Of a stretch of DNA of 64,000 nucleotides, positions 8,510 to 17,452 are shown piece by piece. Made by a program: the position numbers and the translations under genes. Source of the DNA: Marinobacterium lutimaris (GTDB lineage: Bacteria; Pseudomonadota; Gammaproteobacteria; Pseudomonadales; Balneatricaceae); assembly GCF_900108065.1 (NCBI RefSeq), contig NZ_FNVQ01000001.1:1488001-1552000 (forward strand), read 5' to 3'. The notes under the pieces were generated by a model. It searched no databases. It was not told the DNA's origin and saw only the letters and a program-made list of their open reading frames with translations. How positions within the stretch are numbered: position 1 is the first letter of the stretch; the number at the start of each line of letters is the position of its first letter.

Positions 8510-8929
8510 GTTTCCACCCTCCTTGAGACAATCCATCTAGCCGTTACCTGTTAAACCCACACCCGATAACCGATCGCGGGCAAACAAGTATCTGAAACAA
8601 CCGTTTAGTCTAAGCCTGATCCAAAGATAGCGACTTCAGGGCGAAAAAGCTCGCCACATGAGCGATTTCGCGAATACGGGACCCACAGGCCGCTGCCAAC
8701 TCTGAACGAGACGCAGAGGCGCAGGCCCAGTGATCCGAAGTGTTTTATTCTATCCTGCGTGAAGGGCGCGAACCTCTCCAGAGTTCGCACATCAATCCTC
8801 GCAGTACTCGCAACGGAAATGGTTATAAAGTAACATCCCGGCCGAATCGAGCGCGTGACCACTCAACTGTTACGCACCAGCTTCATCGAACAGTCTCCCC
8901 ACAGCTGTTTCCAGAACCGAAGAGTCACT
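8510..8929. other. Divergent control region
   Basis: No supported gene lies here; the 85-codon frame on the minus strand has no family features. The stretch separates the lipoprotein gene from the COG0523 GTPase gene and contains the Zur-like dyad at 8816-8839. Confidence 0.6.
8816..8839 (+). promoter_or_regulatory. Zur-like operator before the COG0523 gene
   Basis: The site reads GAAATGG-TTATAAAG-TAACATCCC. It resembles the enteric Zur palindrome GAAATGTTATA-n-TATAACATTTC, with one inserted base in the left arm and weaker outer bases on the right. It overlaps a TATAAA hexamer that could serve as a -10. Zinc-controlled COG0523 genes usually have such a box. Distance to the ATG is about 90 bases. 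Confidence 0.5.
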
Positions 8930-9982
8930 ATGAACGAGCAACCCAGAGCCATCCCGACCAATATCATTACCGGCTTCCTTGGTGTCGGCAAAACCACATC
9001 GATCAATTCGCTGCTGGCCAACAAGCCGGAGGGCGAATCCTGGGCGGTGCTGGTGAACGAGTTCGGTCAGGTCGGCATCGACCAGGAGATGATGCCCGAC
9101 CAGGAAGGGCTGCACGTTCAGGAACTGGCCGGCGGCTGCATCTGCTGCGCCCTGGGCCCTTCGCTGCATATGACGGTGAAGAATCTGATTGAACAGGCCA
9201 AACCCGACCGCCTGATTATCGAGCCCACCGGCATCGGTCATCCTGAGGGCATTATCGATACTCTGATGAGCCGAGCGTTCGCCGACAAGCTCGACCTGCG
9301 CGCGACCATCTGCCTGCTGGACCCACGAGTACTGGAGCAGGAAGAGGTGATCAACGATGAAACCTTCCATGACCAGCTGAACCTGGCGGATGTGGTGCTG
9401 ATCAACAAATGCGACCTGGCAGAAGCTGCCCAGGTCGAAACCGCTGAAACCAGCCTGGGCAATATGTTCCCGCCCAAGCAGCATATCGGTCGGATTACCC
9501 GCGGCGTGATCGAACCCGCCCTGCTGGATCTGGTGCGTAATGGCCAGCTCAAGGCGCAGTTCCCCAATGCGCATCAGCACGATCATCATCACGGACACGA
9601 ACATCACCACGACCATGATCATGAACACGCGCATAAGGCTGAATCTGAGCACGTACAGGAAGCCCTGCCCGAGCCCGGCCAGCCGATCCGCAAGGCGGGT
9701 AACGGCAGCGGGCGTTTCAGCTGCGGCTGGATCTTCCACCGCGATGACTGCTTCGATTACTGGGCGCTGGAAGAGATTCTGAACGGGCTGGAAGGCGTTA
9801 ACCGCATCAAGGGCGTGATCCGCATTGGCACCGCCTGGGTGTTCTACAACCGGGTTCAGGACAAACACGATTTCGACAAGGTCGCCTACCGCCGCGACAG
9901 CCGTATCGAGATCATCAGCCCACGGGAGTTGGACTGGGAACAGATCGAGCGGGATATGCTCGCCTGCCAGATCAACGAGTGA
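8930..9982 (+). CDS. COG0523 (CobW/ZigA-like) metal-chaperone GTPase
   Basis: A 350-residue G3E GTPase. The Walker A loop GFLGVGKTT is at residues 14-22, the metal-binding CxCC motif sits in GGCICCAL, and the guanine motif is NKCD. A histidine-rich loop at residues 215-235 has 13 His in 21 positions and should bind zinc. The CobW C-terminal domain follows (GRFSCGWIFHRDDCFDYWALEEIL ... INE). Family members insert metals into client enzymes during zinc limitation. The Zur-like site upstream supports the zinc branch over the cobalamin branch, and no cobalamin genes are near. The start at 8930 begins just before the nucleotide-binding strand; 8855 would add an unlikely 25-residue leader. Confidence 0.9.
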   Translation: MNEQPRAIPTNIITGFLGVGKTTSINSLLANKPEGESWAVLVNEFGQVGIDQEMMPDQEGLHVQELAGGCICCALGPSLHMTVKNLIEQAKPDRLIIEPTGIGHPEGIIDTLMSRAFADKLDLRATICLLDPRVLEQEEVINDETFHDQLNLADVVLINKCDLAEAAQVETAETSLGNMFPPKQHIGRITRGVIEPALLDLVRNGQLKAQFPNAHQHDHHHGHEHHHDHDHEHAHKAESEHVQEALPEPGQPIRKAGNGSGRFSCGWIFHRDDCFDYWALEEILNGLEGVNRIKGVIRIGTAWVFYNRVQDKHDFDKVAYRRDSRIEIISPRELDWEQIERDMLACQINE

Positions 9983-9993
9983 CCGCTCTGAAC

Positions 9994-10025
9994 GCCAAGG
10001 CCTGGTAAACCCGGGCCTTGGCTTT
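9994..10025 (+). terminator. Terminator of the COG0523 gene
   Basis: GCCAAGGCC pairs with GGCCTTGGC over an 11-base loop, followed by TTTAT. It starts 12 bases after the stop. A second hairpin (10032-10055, CCGCAGCTC with GAGCTGTGG) follows directly. Confidence 0.75.
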
Positions 10026-10055
10026 ATCGAACCGCAGCTCAGCACTGAGCTGTGG

Positions 10056-10487
10056 TAACACATCCTCTGCTCAGCCGATTAATCTGTCTGCCTGTAGCCA
10101 GGCCAGACCTGCCTTAAAAGCCTCCCTGCTCGACCTGGTTGAATCTATACATTCACCCCGACGCCACTCTCTGCAACGCCCCGCACTCTCGCCGACGTTA
10201 TCCAAACACCGCACAACATCCAGATTCATTCGCCAATACAAAAGCTTAGCGTTTCCCCGACCGCCAGCACCTTTGTTCTACAAATACCTGACTGCTGAAC
10301 TATGAAATACAAGGTTCCAGTAACGGAACAATAATTTGATTTGAAACTCAAACTATTTGATCAATAATTAACTCATCCGGATATGCGCTCCACAAGAGCT
10401 TTGCCACTCCCGGAAAAGACAGATCGCCATACCAGTCACCCACCGCACTCAAGCGGGCACCGATTTCTTCGAGACAAGCCAGAACCA
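10056..10487 (+). other. Non-coding leader of the exporter operon
   Basis: I see no gene between the terminator hairpins and the FUSC gene; the 95-codon frame at 10018-10305 lacks family features. The right half holds the promoter and operator at 10334-10369 and a 5' leader of about 110 bases. Confidence 0.6.
10334..10369 (+). promoter_or_regulatory. Promoter/operator of exporter operon, shared with marR
   Basis: This 36-base element is identical at 28 positions to 17412-17447 in front of the MarR gene. It contains the dyad TTTGA-N8-TCAAA. A -35 TTGAAA (10341-10346) and a -10 AATAAT (10363-10368) are 16 bases apart, so a repressor on the dyad would cover the -35. The pairing with the MarR gene's own promoter suggests that MarR controls the exporters. 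Confidence 0.65.
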
Positions 10488-11639
10488 ATGAGCCAGTCCA
10501 ACCAAAAACAGACCACAACACCCGATACTGCAGAGATAGGACTCCTGCGCACTGTCATGCATCTGCTGCATGGCCAGCAGGTCAAAAGTTGTGTGTATGT
10601 TGGCAAGCTGCCCTCTTTCCGCAATGAGTGTCTGGCCGGGGCTCAAACCGGCTTGACCGCGGTGCTTGCGTTAATCGCTGTGTACCTGTCGCCCTGGTCG
10701 GATATGGTGGGTTTTGCCGGCATCGGCTCTCTGATTGCGCTGTTTGGCCGCTTCGAGTCACGCTCTGGCCGTAACCGTCTGCTGCTGCAAGCTGCGGCGA
10801 TCCAGACTCTTTCCGTACTGCTCGTCTCCTCTGCTAAGTTCGCCGGACTTCCCGAAGCCGGCCTGCTGCTACTTCTGGCTTTGCTGTGCGGCATCTACCT
10901 GTTTATCTGTGTCACCGGCCGTTATGGCGCGCCGGGCCCGCTGATTTTCGTCTTCGCTGCCGGTTCCTGCATCGGTGGTGACGTGACTCAGCAGGTTATT
11001 CTCGAACGCACCCTGGTCACCGGTGGCGCTGCTCTGCTGGGCTGGTTTATCTGCATCTCCACGGCCTTTCTGCGCCATCCGCCCAGCGCTGAGCGGAATT
11101 TTCCGCAGGTACCGCCAGCCCCACCGGTGAGCCATCGACTGATCGCATCAACACGTACCTTTATCAGCACCGCGGTCGCCATGTTTATTGTTCGCTACGG
11201 CTTTGACGCCCACTACCCTGCCTGGGCCGGCATGGGTGCGCTGGCGGTCACTCAGGGAGCCTATCTGCACGTCAGTATGAACCGCGCCATGCAGCGTATG
11301 GCCGGCACCACTATCGGCGCCATGATGGCCTGGGGAGTGTTGCAGTTTGAGCCCAATATCTGGGGGCTGATCGCCGTTATCGGCGTGTTCCAGACGGTTA
11401 CCGAGATGGTGATTGGCAAGAACTACGCGCTTGGTCAGATGTTCGTAGCCCCCACCGCGCTGCTGGTCACCCACCTGGCTGCGCCCTGGATCCCGAGCGA
11501 AACCCTGGTGCCGGAACGGGTGCTGGATACGGTGATAGGCCCCTGTATCGGTATGCTAGTGGCAGTGATTCTCTCCACCATGGATGACCGGCGTTATCTC
11601 GACAAACTGCGCAAGTCCGCCGCAGAGAAACAGGCGTAA
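10488..11639 (+). CDS. FUSC family inner-membrane exporter component
   Basis: A 383-residue protein with two blocks of membrane helices (about residues 50-195 and 235-360), the duplicated layout of fusaric-acid-resistance/aromatic-acid-exporter (FUSC) proteins. The second block contains YPAWAGMGALAVTQGAYLHVSMNRAMQRMAGTTIG, the conserved region of these transporters. Family members such as AaeB export aromatic carboxylic acids. This one is shorter than full AaeB proteins. It is followed after 10 bases by the MATE pump and preceded by a MarR-type operator. The start at 10488 is chosen because the 35 upstream codons look non-coding; the ribosome site is weak. Confidence 0.8.
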   Translation: MSQSNQKQTTTPDTAEIGLLRTVMHLLHGQQVKSCVYVGKLPSFRNECLAGAQTGLTAVLALIAVYLSPWSDMVGFAGIGSLIALFGRFESRSGRNRLLLQAAAIQTLSVLLVSSAKFAGLPEAGLLLLLALLCGIYLFICVTGRYGAPGPLIFVFAAGSCIGGDVTQQVILERTLVTGGAALLGWFICISTAFLRHPPSAERNFPQVPPAPPVSHRLIASTRTFISTAVAMFIVRYGFDAHYPAWAGMGALAVTQGAYLHVSMNRAMQRMAGTTIGAMMAWGVLQFEPNIWGLIAVIGVFQTVTEMVIGKNYALGQMFVAPTALLVTHLAAPWIPSETLVPERVLDTVIGPCIGMLVAVILSTMDDRRYLDKLRKSAAEKQA

Positions 11640-11649
11640 CGGAGCAACT

Positions 11650-13287
11650 ATGCCTGAGACTAACGCCAATCGCCTCACCGCCGGATCGATTCCGCGCCAG
11701 CTGATCCTCTTCGCCATCCCGACACTGGCCAGCTCCATGCTGCAGTCGGCAGGCGGCTCCATCGACAGCGCCTGGGTCGGTAATCTGCTGGGCGAAGCCT
11801 CACTGGCAGCCACCACCAACGGCAATCTGGTGATGTTTATCATGACCAGCTTTGTGTTCGGCTTTGGCATGGCGGCGACCATCCTCATTGGCCAGTCGAT
11901 TGGTGCGGGTAATCTCGTGCAGGCACGTCGCGTTGTGGGCACCACCGCCGGCAGCTTTGTACCAGCGGTGCTGGCACTAGCCATAGTCGGTTACTTCACC
12001 GCACCCTATCTGTTGCAGCTACTTGGTACCGCGCCAGAGATCATCGAACTGGCGCGCGATTACCTCAAACTCACCTTTGTCGGCCTGCCCGCCGTTCTGC
12101 TGCAGACAATCCTGATGATGGCGCTGCGTGGCTCCGGCGATGCCAACACGCCGCTGAGATTCATGTTACTGGCGGTAATTCTGGCCACCATGCTCAACCC
12201 GGTGTTCATTCTCGGCCTCGGCCCGCTACCGGCGTTCGGTATCGGTGGATCGGCCCTGGCACTGGCGGCTTCAAACTACATCAGCCTGGCGGCCATGGTG
12301 GTCTACATCTATCGCAAGGATCTGCCGCTGCGGCTGCGCGGTGAAGAACTGCGCTGGCTGCGCCCAGATCCACAACTGCTGAAAGTGATGGTGACCAAGG
12401 GTGTGCCGATCGGCCTGCAGATGATTATCGTGACCACGGCGGCGCTGACGGTGCTGCGGATCATCAATGGTGAAGGCGTGAATACCATCGCCGCCTTCGG
12501 CGCCACCCAACAGCTCTGGACTTACGTACAGATGCCCGCCATGGCGCTGGCCGGTGCAGTGTCTGCCATGGCCGCGCAGAATATCGGCGCCGGACGACTG
12601 GATCGGGTTAAACGGATTACCCGCGTTGGCATCGGCTATAACTTTCTCCTCACTGGCGGCCTGATACTGCTGCTGTCCTGGCTCGACCGCTGGGCACTGG
12701 GGATCTTCCTGACCGATTCCGGCGACGCCATGGAGATCGCGATCCATATATTTCAGGTGGCCACCTGGGGCTTTATCGCCTTTGGCATCAGCCATGTGCT
12801 GTTTGGCACCGTCCGCGCAGCCGGTCAGGTGATCTGGCCCATGGTGATTCTGGCCGTTGCACTCTATCCGGTCCGGCTCGGTGCGATTCATCTGCTACAA
12901 CCCACGCTGGGCAGCGATGCGATCTGGTGGAGTTTTCCGGCCGCGTTTATCGCCACCATGCTGATGGCCATGGCCTATTACCTCTGGGGTAACTGGCGTC
13001 AGACCCACCTGGTTATAGACTCTGCGCAGCATCGGCCCAAAGATAGCGAGTATCTGATCGACGAAGGCCCCCGAGTGATCGAAGCGCCCGCCAGTGCCGA
13101 CCCGACCCAGTGTGTCGTCTGCTCGGGTTCAGAGAGAAGCCCCGATCAGAGCCTTAACAATCGCAATGATGAAACGCTGGGCGCTACAGCGAATCGGCGT
13201 TGCAGCAAACACTCTTTCACGGGTGCCGAGGCAGAAGCCAATACCGAAACAAAGGCGAACGCACAGATGACAGAAGGCTACCCGTAA
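11650..13287 (+). CDS. MATE family efflux pump with an unusual C-terminal tail
   Basis: A 545-residue multidrug and toxic-compound extrusion transporter. Twelve membrane helices arranged as two MatE halves span about residues 10-455 (for example SIPRQLILFAIPTLASSMLQ and KVMVTKGVPIGLQMIIVTTAAL). The protein then continues for 88 hydrophilic residues with a CVVC motif, which is not part of the standard fold. GGAG lies seven bases before the ATG, and the gene starts 10 bases after the FUSC stop, so both are one operon. Together with the MarR-type operator this points to inducible efflux of a toxic organic compound. Confidence 0.88.
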   Translation: MPETNANRLTAGSIPRQLILFAIPTLASSMLQSAGGSIDSAWVGNLLGEASLAATTNGNLVMFIMTSFVFGFGMAATILIGQSIGAGNLVQARRVVGTTAGSFVPAVLALAIVGYFTAPYLLQLLGTAPEIIELARDYLKLTFVGLPAVLLQTILMMALRGSGDANTPLRFMLLAVILATMLNPVFILGLGPLPAFGIGGSALALAASNYISLAAMVVYIYRKDLPLRLRGEELRWLRPDPQLLKVMVTKGVPIGLQMIIVTTAALTVLRIINGEGVNTIAAFGATQQLWTYVQMPAMALAGAVSAMAAQNIGAGRLDRVKRITRVGIGYNFLLTGGLILLLSWLDRWALGIFLTDSGDAMEIAIHIFQVATWGFIAFGISHVLFGTVRAAGQVIWPMVILAVALYPVRLGAIHLLQPTLGSDAIWWSFPAAFIATMLMAMAYYLWGNWRQTHLVIDSAQHRPKDSEYLIDEGPRVIEAPASADPTQCVVCSGSERSPDQSLNNRNDETLGATANRRCSKHSFTGAEAEANTETKANAQMTEGYP

Positions 13288-14018
13288 TTTTTTAAGACAC
13301 CGGAATTTAAACCTTTGGGTTTATGCCGATTTAATTGAAAGAAATATATAACTAACGGTTTGATACCAACGGTTAATAGCCCATCCATACTTACGCAAAA
13401 TAGATCACATAAAATGGAACACTAAAAACCCGTATAAAAACGGTCAGCATTAGCAGAATGGAGGTATGATTAAACCATAAATACAACAGAGTAATTTGCA
13501 AAGTATATTAAACTAACTCCTTTTTATTGAGTCATAAAACGTATCGAACATTAAATGCTTTAAAGCTTAACCTGTAACCTTCTCTGCCCAACCTACCGAG
13601 GGTAATTGTTCGACAGAGAGCATCGCAACCCGCTGCCACATCTTATCTTTCAGTGCTGTTGCAACGCCGATGCCTTGCCAGGTTCCAAGGCCCTTAATCC
13701 AGGTGCCTGAATGAGCTTGAAAGCCTTATGAGCTAGGGACTCCACGCTTGGGCGTGTCTGTTCCACAGGAGTTAGTAGAGAAAAAATCTAGTTTTATTTA
13801 TCCAGCCATCAATGTCATGGCGCCAGCATCGTCACGCCTATACACGCCGAACGTTGAATATGGATAAACACTAAGATGCAGAACAACAGGTAAAGCCCGC
13901 GAATAGATAGCACGAATACCAATCCATTAAAGCTATCCAGGACGGGATATTAAAGCATATCGATAGACAGAAATAAGAGGCTATCGGTCGCGCACTAATG
14001 CGCACGGAGGGAATAAAA
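13288..14018. other. AT-rich 731-bp gap
   Basis: This AT-rich stretch separates the exporter operon from the dehydrogenase operon. I see no intact gene. It contains a stop-bounded open stretch on the minus strand (13567-13725) and an inverted repeat CGATAG-N17-CTATCG around 13960-13987. A small hairpin (GCGCA-CTAA-TGCGC, 13990-14003) lies right before the ribosome site of the GMC gene. The function of these is unknown. Confidence 0.55.
13567..13725 (-). pseudogene. Possible 52-codon gene remnant
   Basis: Read on the minus strand, this stretch is open for 52 codons to a TAA, with a stop immediately before it and no start codon at its head. The translation has a natural composition (GTWIKGLGTWQGIGVATAL ... 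MWQRVAML ... SVGWAEKVTG) and higher GC than the surrounding AT-rich DNA. It may be the 3' end of a lost gene. I cannot name a family, and chance is possible. Confidence 0.3.
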
Positions 14019-15638
14019 ATGGCTAATCAAACTTTCGACTATATCATTATCGGCGCCGGCTCTGCCGGTTGTGTGATCGCTTATAACATCCTCACACAAA
14101 CCAACAGCAGCGTACTGCTGCTGGAAGCCGGTGGTAGCGACAACAACCTGTTTATCAAAGCGCCAGGCGGTATGGCCAAGGTGATTCCGACCAAATCCTG
14201 GCCTTATATGGCTGAACCGGAAACCTACACCCAGAACCGTAATATGGATGTGCTGCAAGGCCGCGTGCTCGGCGGCGGTTCATCGATCAACGGCATGGTG
14301 TACGTGCGCGGCCAACGCTCTGACTACGATGCCTGGGAAAACGATTTTGGCGCCACCGGCTGGAACGGCGACTCCATGCTGCACTACTTCATCAAGGCGG
14401 AAAACAACGAAGCCATGGGCAACAGATACCATGGCGATCACGGCCAGCTGTATGTCTCTGAAAACCGCTACCGCCACCCCATGAGCGATGCCTTCGTCCG
14501 CGCGGGTCAGCAGGCCGGTTATGAATATATCGTCGACCACAACGGCGCCCGCATGGAAGGCGTAGGCTTCTACCAGACCACTACCCACAACGGTGAACGC
14601 GCCTCTACCGCCCGCACCTACCTCAAACAGGTGCGCGACCATAAAAACCTGAAGCTGCAACTCAATGCAATGGTCAGCCGTGTCGAGATCGAGAACGGCC
14701 GCGCCAAAGGCGTGACCTACAAGGTACATGGCCATGAGGTCACCGCCAACGCCCGTAAAGAGGTGATCGTATCCGCCGGTGCCATCGGTTCCGCCAAAGT
14801 GCTGCAGCTCTCCGGCGTTGGCCCTGCCGATGTACTTGCCCGTGCCGGTGTAAAACAGATAGCCGAACTGCCGGTGGGCAAAAACTTTCACGATCACCTG
14901 CACATGTCGGTTAACGCTACCATCAAGGAGCCGATCTCTCTCTATGGCCAGGACAAAGGCCTGAAAGCACTGCGCCATGGCATCGAATGGGTATTCATGC
15001 GCTCCGGTGTGCTCACCTCGCCGATCCTGGAAGCCTTTGCCTTTATCGACAGCACCGGCTCCGGTCGGCCGGACGTACAGTTCCACTTCCTGCCGATTCT
15101 GGATACCTGGGATGACCCGGACCTTAACCAGAAAGGCCAGACCCACGGTGTCACCATCAAAGCCGGCCATTTGCAGCCGAAGTCCCGTGGTGAAGTCGAG
15201 ATTCGCTCGGCCAACCCGGAAGATCTGCCCAAAATCCGCGCCGCCTACCTGGAAAAAGAAGAGGACGTACAGGGCCAGATCCGCGCCACCAAACTGGCAC
15301 TCAACTTCTTCGCCCAACCGGCACTGGCCGACCATGTGGTCGAGATCTTTAACCCCAACTGCGCCGCCGATGACGAAGCCGCTCTTGAAGACTATGTCCG
15401 TCGCGTCTCACGCACCGTTTACCACCCGGTCGGCACCTGCCGCATCGGACAGAGCCCGACCGACTCGGTCGTCGATCCAGAACTGAAGGTTCACGGTATC
15501 GAAGGCCTGCGCGTGGCCGACAGTTCGGTCATGCCTCACATCCCATCAGGCAACACCAACGCCCCAACCATAGCCATCGCCGAGAAAGCCAGTGACCTGA
15601 TTCTGGGCATCTCCGACGCTGTTAAAGCGGCTAGTTAA
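14019..15638 (+). CDS. GMC family FAD alcohol dehydrogenase (BetA-like)
   Basis: A 539-residue flavoprotein of the glucose-methanol-choline family. The FAD-binding GAGSAGC lies at residues 11-17, GMC signature 1 at about 80-95 (RVLGGGSSINGMVYVRGQ), signature 2 near 255 (GAIGSAKVLQLSGVG), and the catalytic His/Asn region in YHPVGTCR and GNTNAPT. Length fits choline dehydrogenase. The context does not: there is no betI or choline transporter, and the regulator downstream is MarR. A choline or an aliphatic/aromatic alcohol substrate are both open. The start at 14019 has GGAGGG upstream. The aldehyde dehydrogenase follows 27 bases after the stop, so the pair would take an alcohol to an acid. Confidence 0.88.
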   Translation: MANQTFDYIIIGAGSAGCVIAYNILTQTNSSVLLLEAGGSDNNLFIKAPGGMAKVIPTKSWPYMAEPETYTQNRNMDVLQGRVLGGGSSINGMVYVRGQRSDYDAWENDFGATGWNGDSMLHYFIKAENNEAMGNRYHGDHGQLYVSENRYRHPMSDAFVRAGQQAGYEYIVDHNGARMEGVGFYQTTTHNGERASTARTYLKQVRDHKNLKLQLNAMVSRVEIENGRAKGVTYKVHGHEVTANARKEVIVSAGAIGSAKVLQLSGVGPADVLARAGVKQIAELPVGKNFHDHLHMSVNATIKEPISLYGQDKGLKALRHGIEWVFMRSGVLTSPILEAFAFIDSTGSGRPDVQFHFLPILDTWDDPDLNQKGQTHGVTIKAGHLQPKSRGEVEIRSANPEDLPKIRAAYLEKEEDVQGQIRATKLALNFFAQPALADHVVEIFNPNCAADDEAALEDYVRRVSRTVYHPVGTCRIGQSPTDSVVDPELKVHGIEGLRVADSSVMPHIPSGNTNAPTIAIAEKASDLILGISDAVKAAS

Positions 15639-15665
15639 TTGGATTCAACAAAAGGAAATAACATC

Positions 15666-17156
15666 ATGGCTACTGTAGAACTACTTCCTGAAGTAAAAGC
15701 ATTTCTTGCACGTCAGCAAGGTCATTTCATCAACGGCCGCTCAGTACCCGGCTCCGCCGATGACCGCGAAGAGATCCGCAACCCCGCCAACGGCGAGCTG
15801 ATCGGCACCGTGGCCCGCGCCACCCAGGATGAAGTGGAGGAAGCGATCGCTACCTCTTACGCCGCTTTCAAAGGCGCCTGGGCCGATACCACACCGGCAC
15901 AGAAAGAGCGCATTCTGCTTCGCTTTGCCGATCTGATCGAAGAACACGGCGAAGAGATCGCCCAGCTGGAAACCCTGCAATCCGGCAAACTGCTGAGTCT
16001 GTCGCGCATGATCGAAGTCGGCTGGGCGGCACAGTTCCTGCGCTACTACGCAGGCTGGGCCACCAAGGTATCGGGCCAGACCCTGACCCCATCGGTACCT
16101 TCCGCCAACGGCGAGCGCTACACCGCCATGACCCTGCGTGAACCGCTGGGCGTGGTATTCGGCATCATCCCCTGGAACTTCCCGGTCATGATTCCGATCT
16201 GGAAACTGGGCGCCGCACTGGCAACCGGTAACACCGCGCTGCTGAAGTCCGCCTCCCCCACTCCCTATTCACTGCTGCGCGTGGCAGAGCTGGGTAAAGA
16301 AGCCGGCCTGCCCGACGGCGTGCTCAACGTGATCAACGGCCCGGGCAAACTGGGCGACCAGATCATCCCCGATAGCCGTATCGCCAAGGTGTCGCTGACC
16401 GGCTCCGTGCGCACCGGTCATATCATTGCCGACGAAGCGATGAAGGCAAACCTCAAACACGTCACCCTGGAACTCGGCGGTAAAAATGCTGCGGGCTTCC
16501 TGCCGGATATGAGCGTCGAAGAGATCGTGAACGGCATGTTTGAAGCGGGCTTTATGCATACCGGCCAGATCTGTGCGTCTGCCGAGCGCTTCCTTGTTCA
16601 CTCCAGCCAGATCGATGAGGTGGAGGCTGCCATCCGCGCCCGCCTTGAGGGTATCGAGGCCGGTGATCCCATGGATGAAAATGCCGCTTTCGGCCCCGTT
16701 GCCACTGAAGACCAGTACAACAAAGTGATTCAGGCATTTGAAACCGCCACCAAAGAGGGCGACCGCTTTGTGGTCGGTGGCGAAACCTATAACCGTCCGG
16801 GCTTCTTCGTGAAGCCGACCGTGATCCGCCCGAAATCCCTCGAAAGCACCTCATGGCGTGAAGAGGTGTTCGGCCCGGTAGCCACACTGGTGAGCTATGA
16901 AACCCAAGAGGAGATGGTGCGTGAAATGAACGACACCCCCTATGGCCTCACCGCCTCTGTCTGGACCCACGACCTGTCCAAAGCACTGCGTCTGGTGCCT
17001 CAGGTGGAAGCCGGTACCGTATGGGTGAACATGCACACCATCGTTGATCCGGGCGTACCCTTCGGTGGCGCCAAAGGGTCAGGTATCGGCCGCGAGTATG
17101 GTTCTGCATTTATAGAGGATTACACCGAGCTAAAATCGGTGATGATCCGCTACTAA
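15666..17156 (+). CDS. NAD(P)-dependent aldehyde dehydrogenase
   Basis: A 496-residue ALDH-superfamily enzyme. The Rossmann region carries IIPWNFPVMIPIWKLGAALATGN, the general base is in LELGGKNAA, and the catalytic cysteine is in MHTGQICASAERF (about residue 293). The C-terminal block GVPFGGAKGSGIGREYG is also present. It resembles phenylacetaldehyde and betaine-aldehyde dehydrogenases; substrate cannot be fixed from sequence. It would oxidise the aldehyde produced by the GMC enzyme encoded directly upstream. The start at 15666 follows AAAGGAAAT; the upstream ATG at 15639 abuts the previous stop but has no ribosome site. Confidence 0.92.
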   Translation: MATVELLPEVKAFLARQQGHFINGRSVPGSADDREEIRNPANGELIGTVARATQDEVEEAIATSYAAFKGAWADTTPAQKERILLRFADLIEEHGEEIAQLETLQSGKLLSLSRMIEVGWAAQFLRYYAGWATKVSGQTLTPSVPSANGERYTAMTLREPLGVVFGIIPWNFPVMIPIWKLGAALATGNTALLKSASPTPYSLLRVAELGKEAGLPDGVLNVINGPGKLGDQIIPDSRIAKVSLTGSVRTGHIIADEAMKANLKHVTLELGGKNAAGFLPDMSVEEIVNGMFEAGFMHTGQICASAERFLVHSSQIDEVEAAIRARLEGIEAGDPMDENAAFGPVATEDQYNKVIQAFETATKEGDRFVVGGETYNRPGFFVKPTVIRPKSLESTSWREEVFGPVATLVSYETQEEMVREMNDTPYGLTASVWTHDLSKALRLVPQVEAGTVWVNMHTIVDPGVPFGGAKGSGIGREYGSAFIEDYTELKSVMIRY

Positions 17157-17239
17157 AAAGCCATATTTAGCGCAGTTCCGTCACCCAGGGAGCAGCGGCG
17201 TGGATCATCCCTCCATAGCGCCCCCTGTTCCCACAAACA

Positions 17240-17286
17240 GCGCCCCGACCTTTACTGGTCCGGGGCGCACAACAGCGGCTTTTTTA
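17240..17286 (+). terminator. Probable terminator after the dehydrogenase pair
   Basis: GCGCCCCGACC pairs with GGTCCGGGGCGC with one bulged C and a 6-base loop. Six Ts come about 12 bases later. It lies 83 bases past the aldehyde dehydrogenase stop. Confidence 0.5.
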
Positions 17287-17411
17287 AACACAGCAAAGCA
17301 ACATCCTTTCAACGGCAAGCTGCTCTGGGAACAGATAACGTACCACCACGAAATCAAAGCGGTGCAAACCAGGCGCTCAGGCATCACCCACGTTTAGCCC
17401 CTGCAAGACTT

Positions 17412-17447
17412 ATTTGATTTGCATTTCAAACCAGTTTGCCAATAATT
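17412..17447 (+). promoter_or_regulatory. marR promoter with TTTGA-N8-TCAAA dyad
   Basis: The -35 is TTGCAT (17419-17424) and the -10 AATAAT (17441-17446), spaced 16 bases. The dyad TTTGA (17413-17417) and TCAAA (17426-17430) covers the -35. The element shares 28 of 36 bases with 10334-10369. Only six bases separate the -10 from the ATG, so the transcript is probably leaderless or nearly so. Confidence 0.65.
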
Positions 17448-17452
17448 GCGCC

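Noticed and set aside
8605-8862. 85-codon frame upstream of the COG0523 gene
   Set aside because: Covers the Zur-like promoter and has no domain, leader or ribosome site.
8870-10063. 397-codon frame antisense to the COG0523 GTPase
   Set aside because: Product is low-complexity and reflects the reverse complement of a gene with clear Walker A, CxCC and NKxD motifs.
14280-15335. 351-codon frame antisense to the GMC dehydrogenase
   Set aside because: Shadow of a gene with both GMC signatures.
14019-17156. Calling the pair betA-betB for glycine betaine synthesis
   Set aside because: The enzymes fit the families, but no betI, choline transporter or betaine context is present, and the shared MarR operator points elsewhere; left as general GMC and ALDH.
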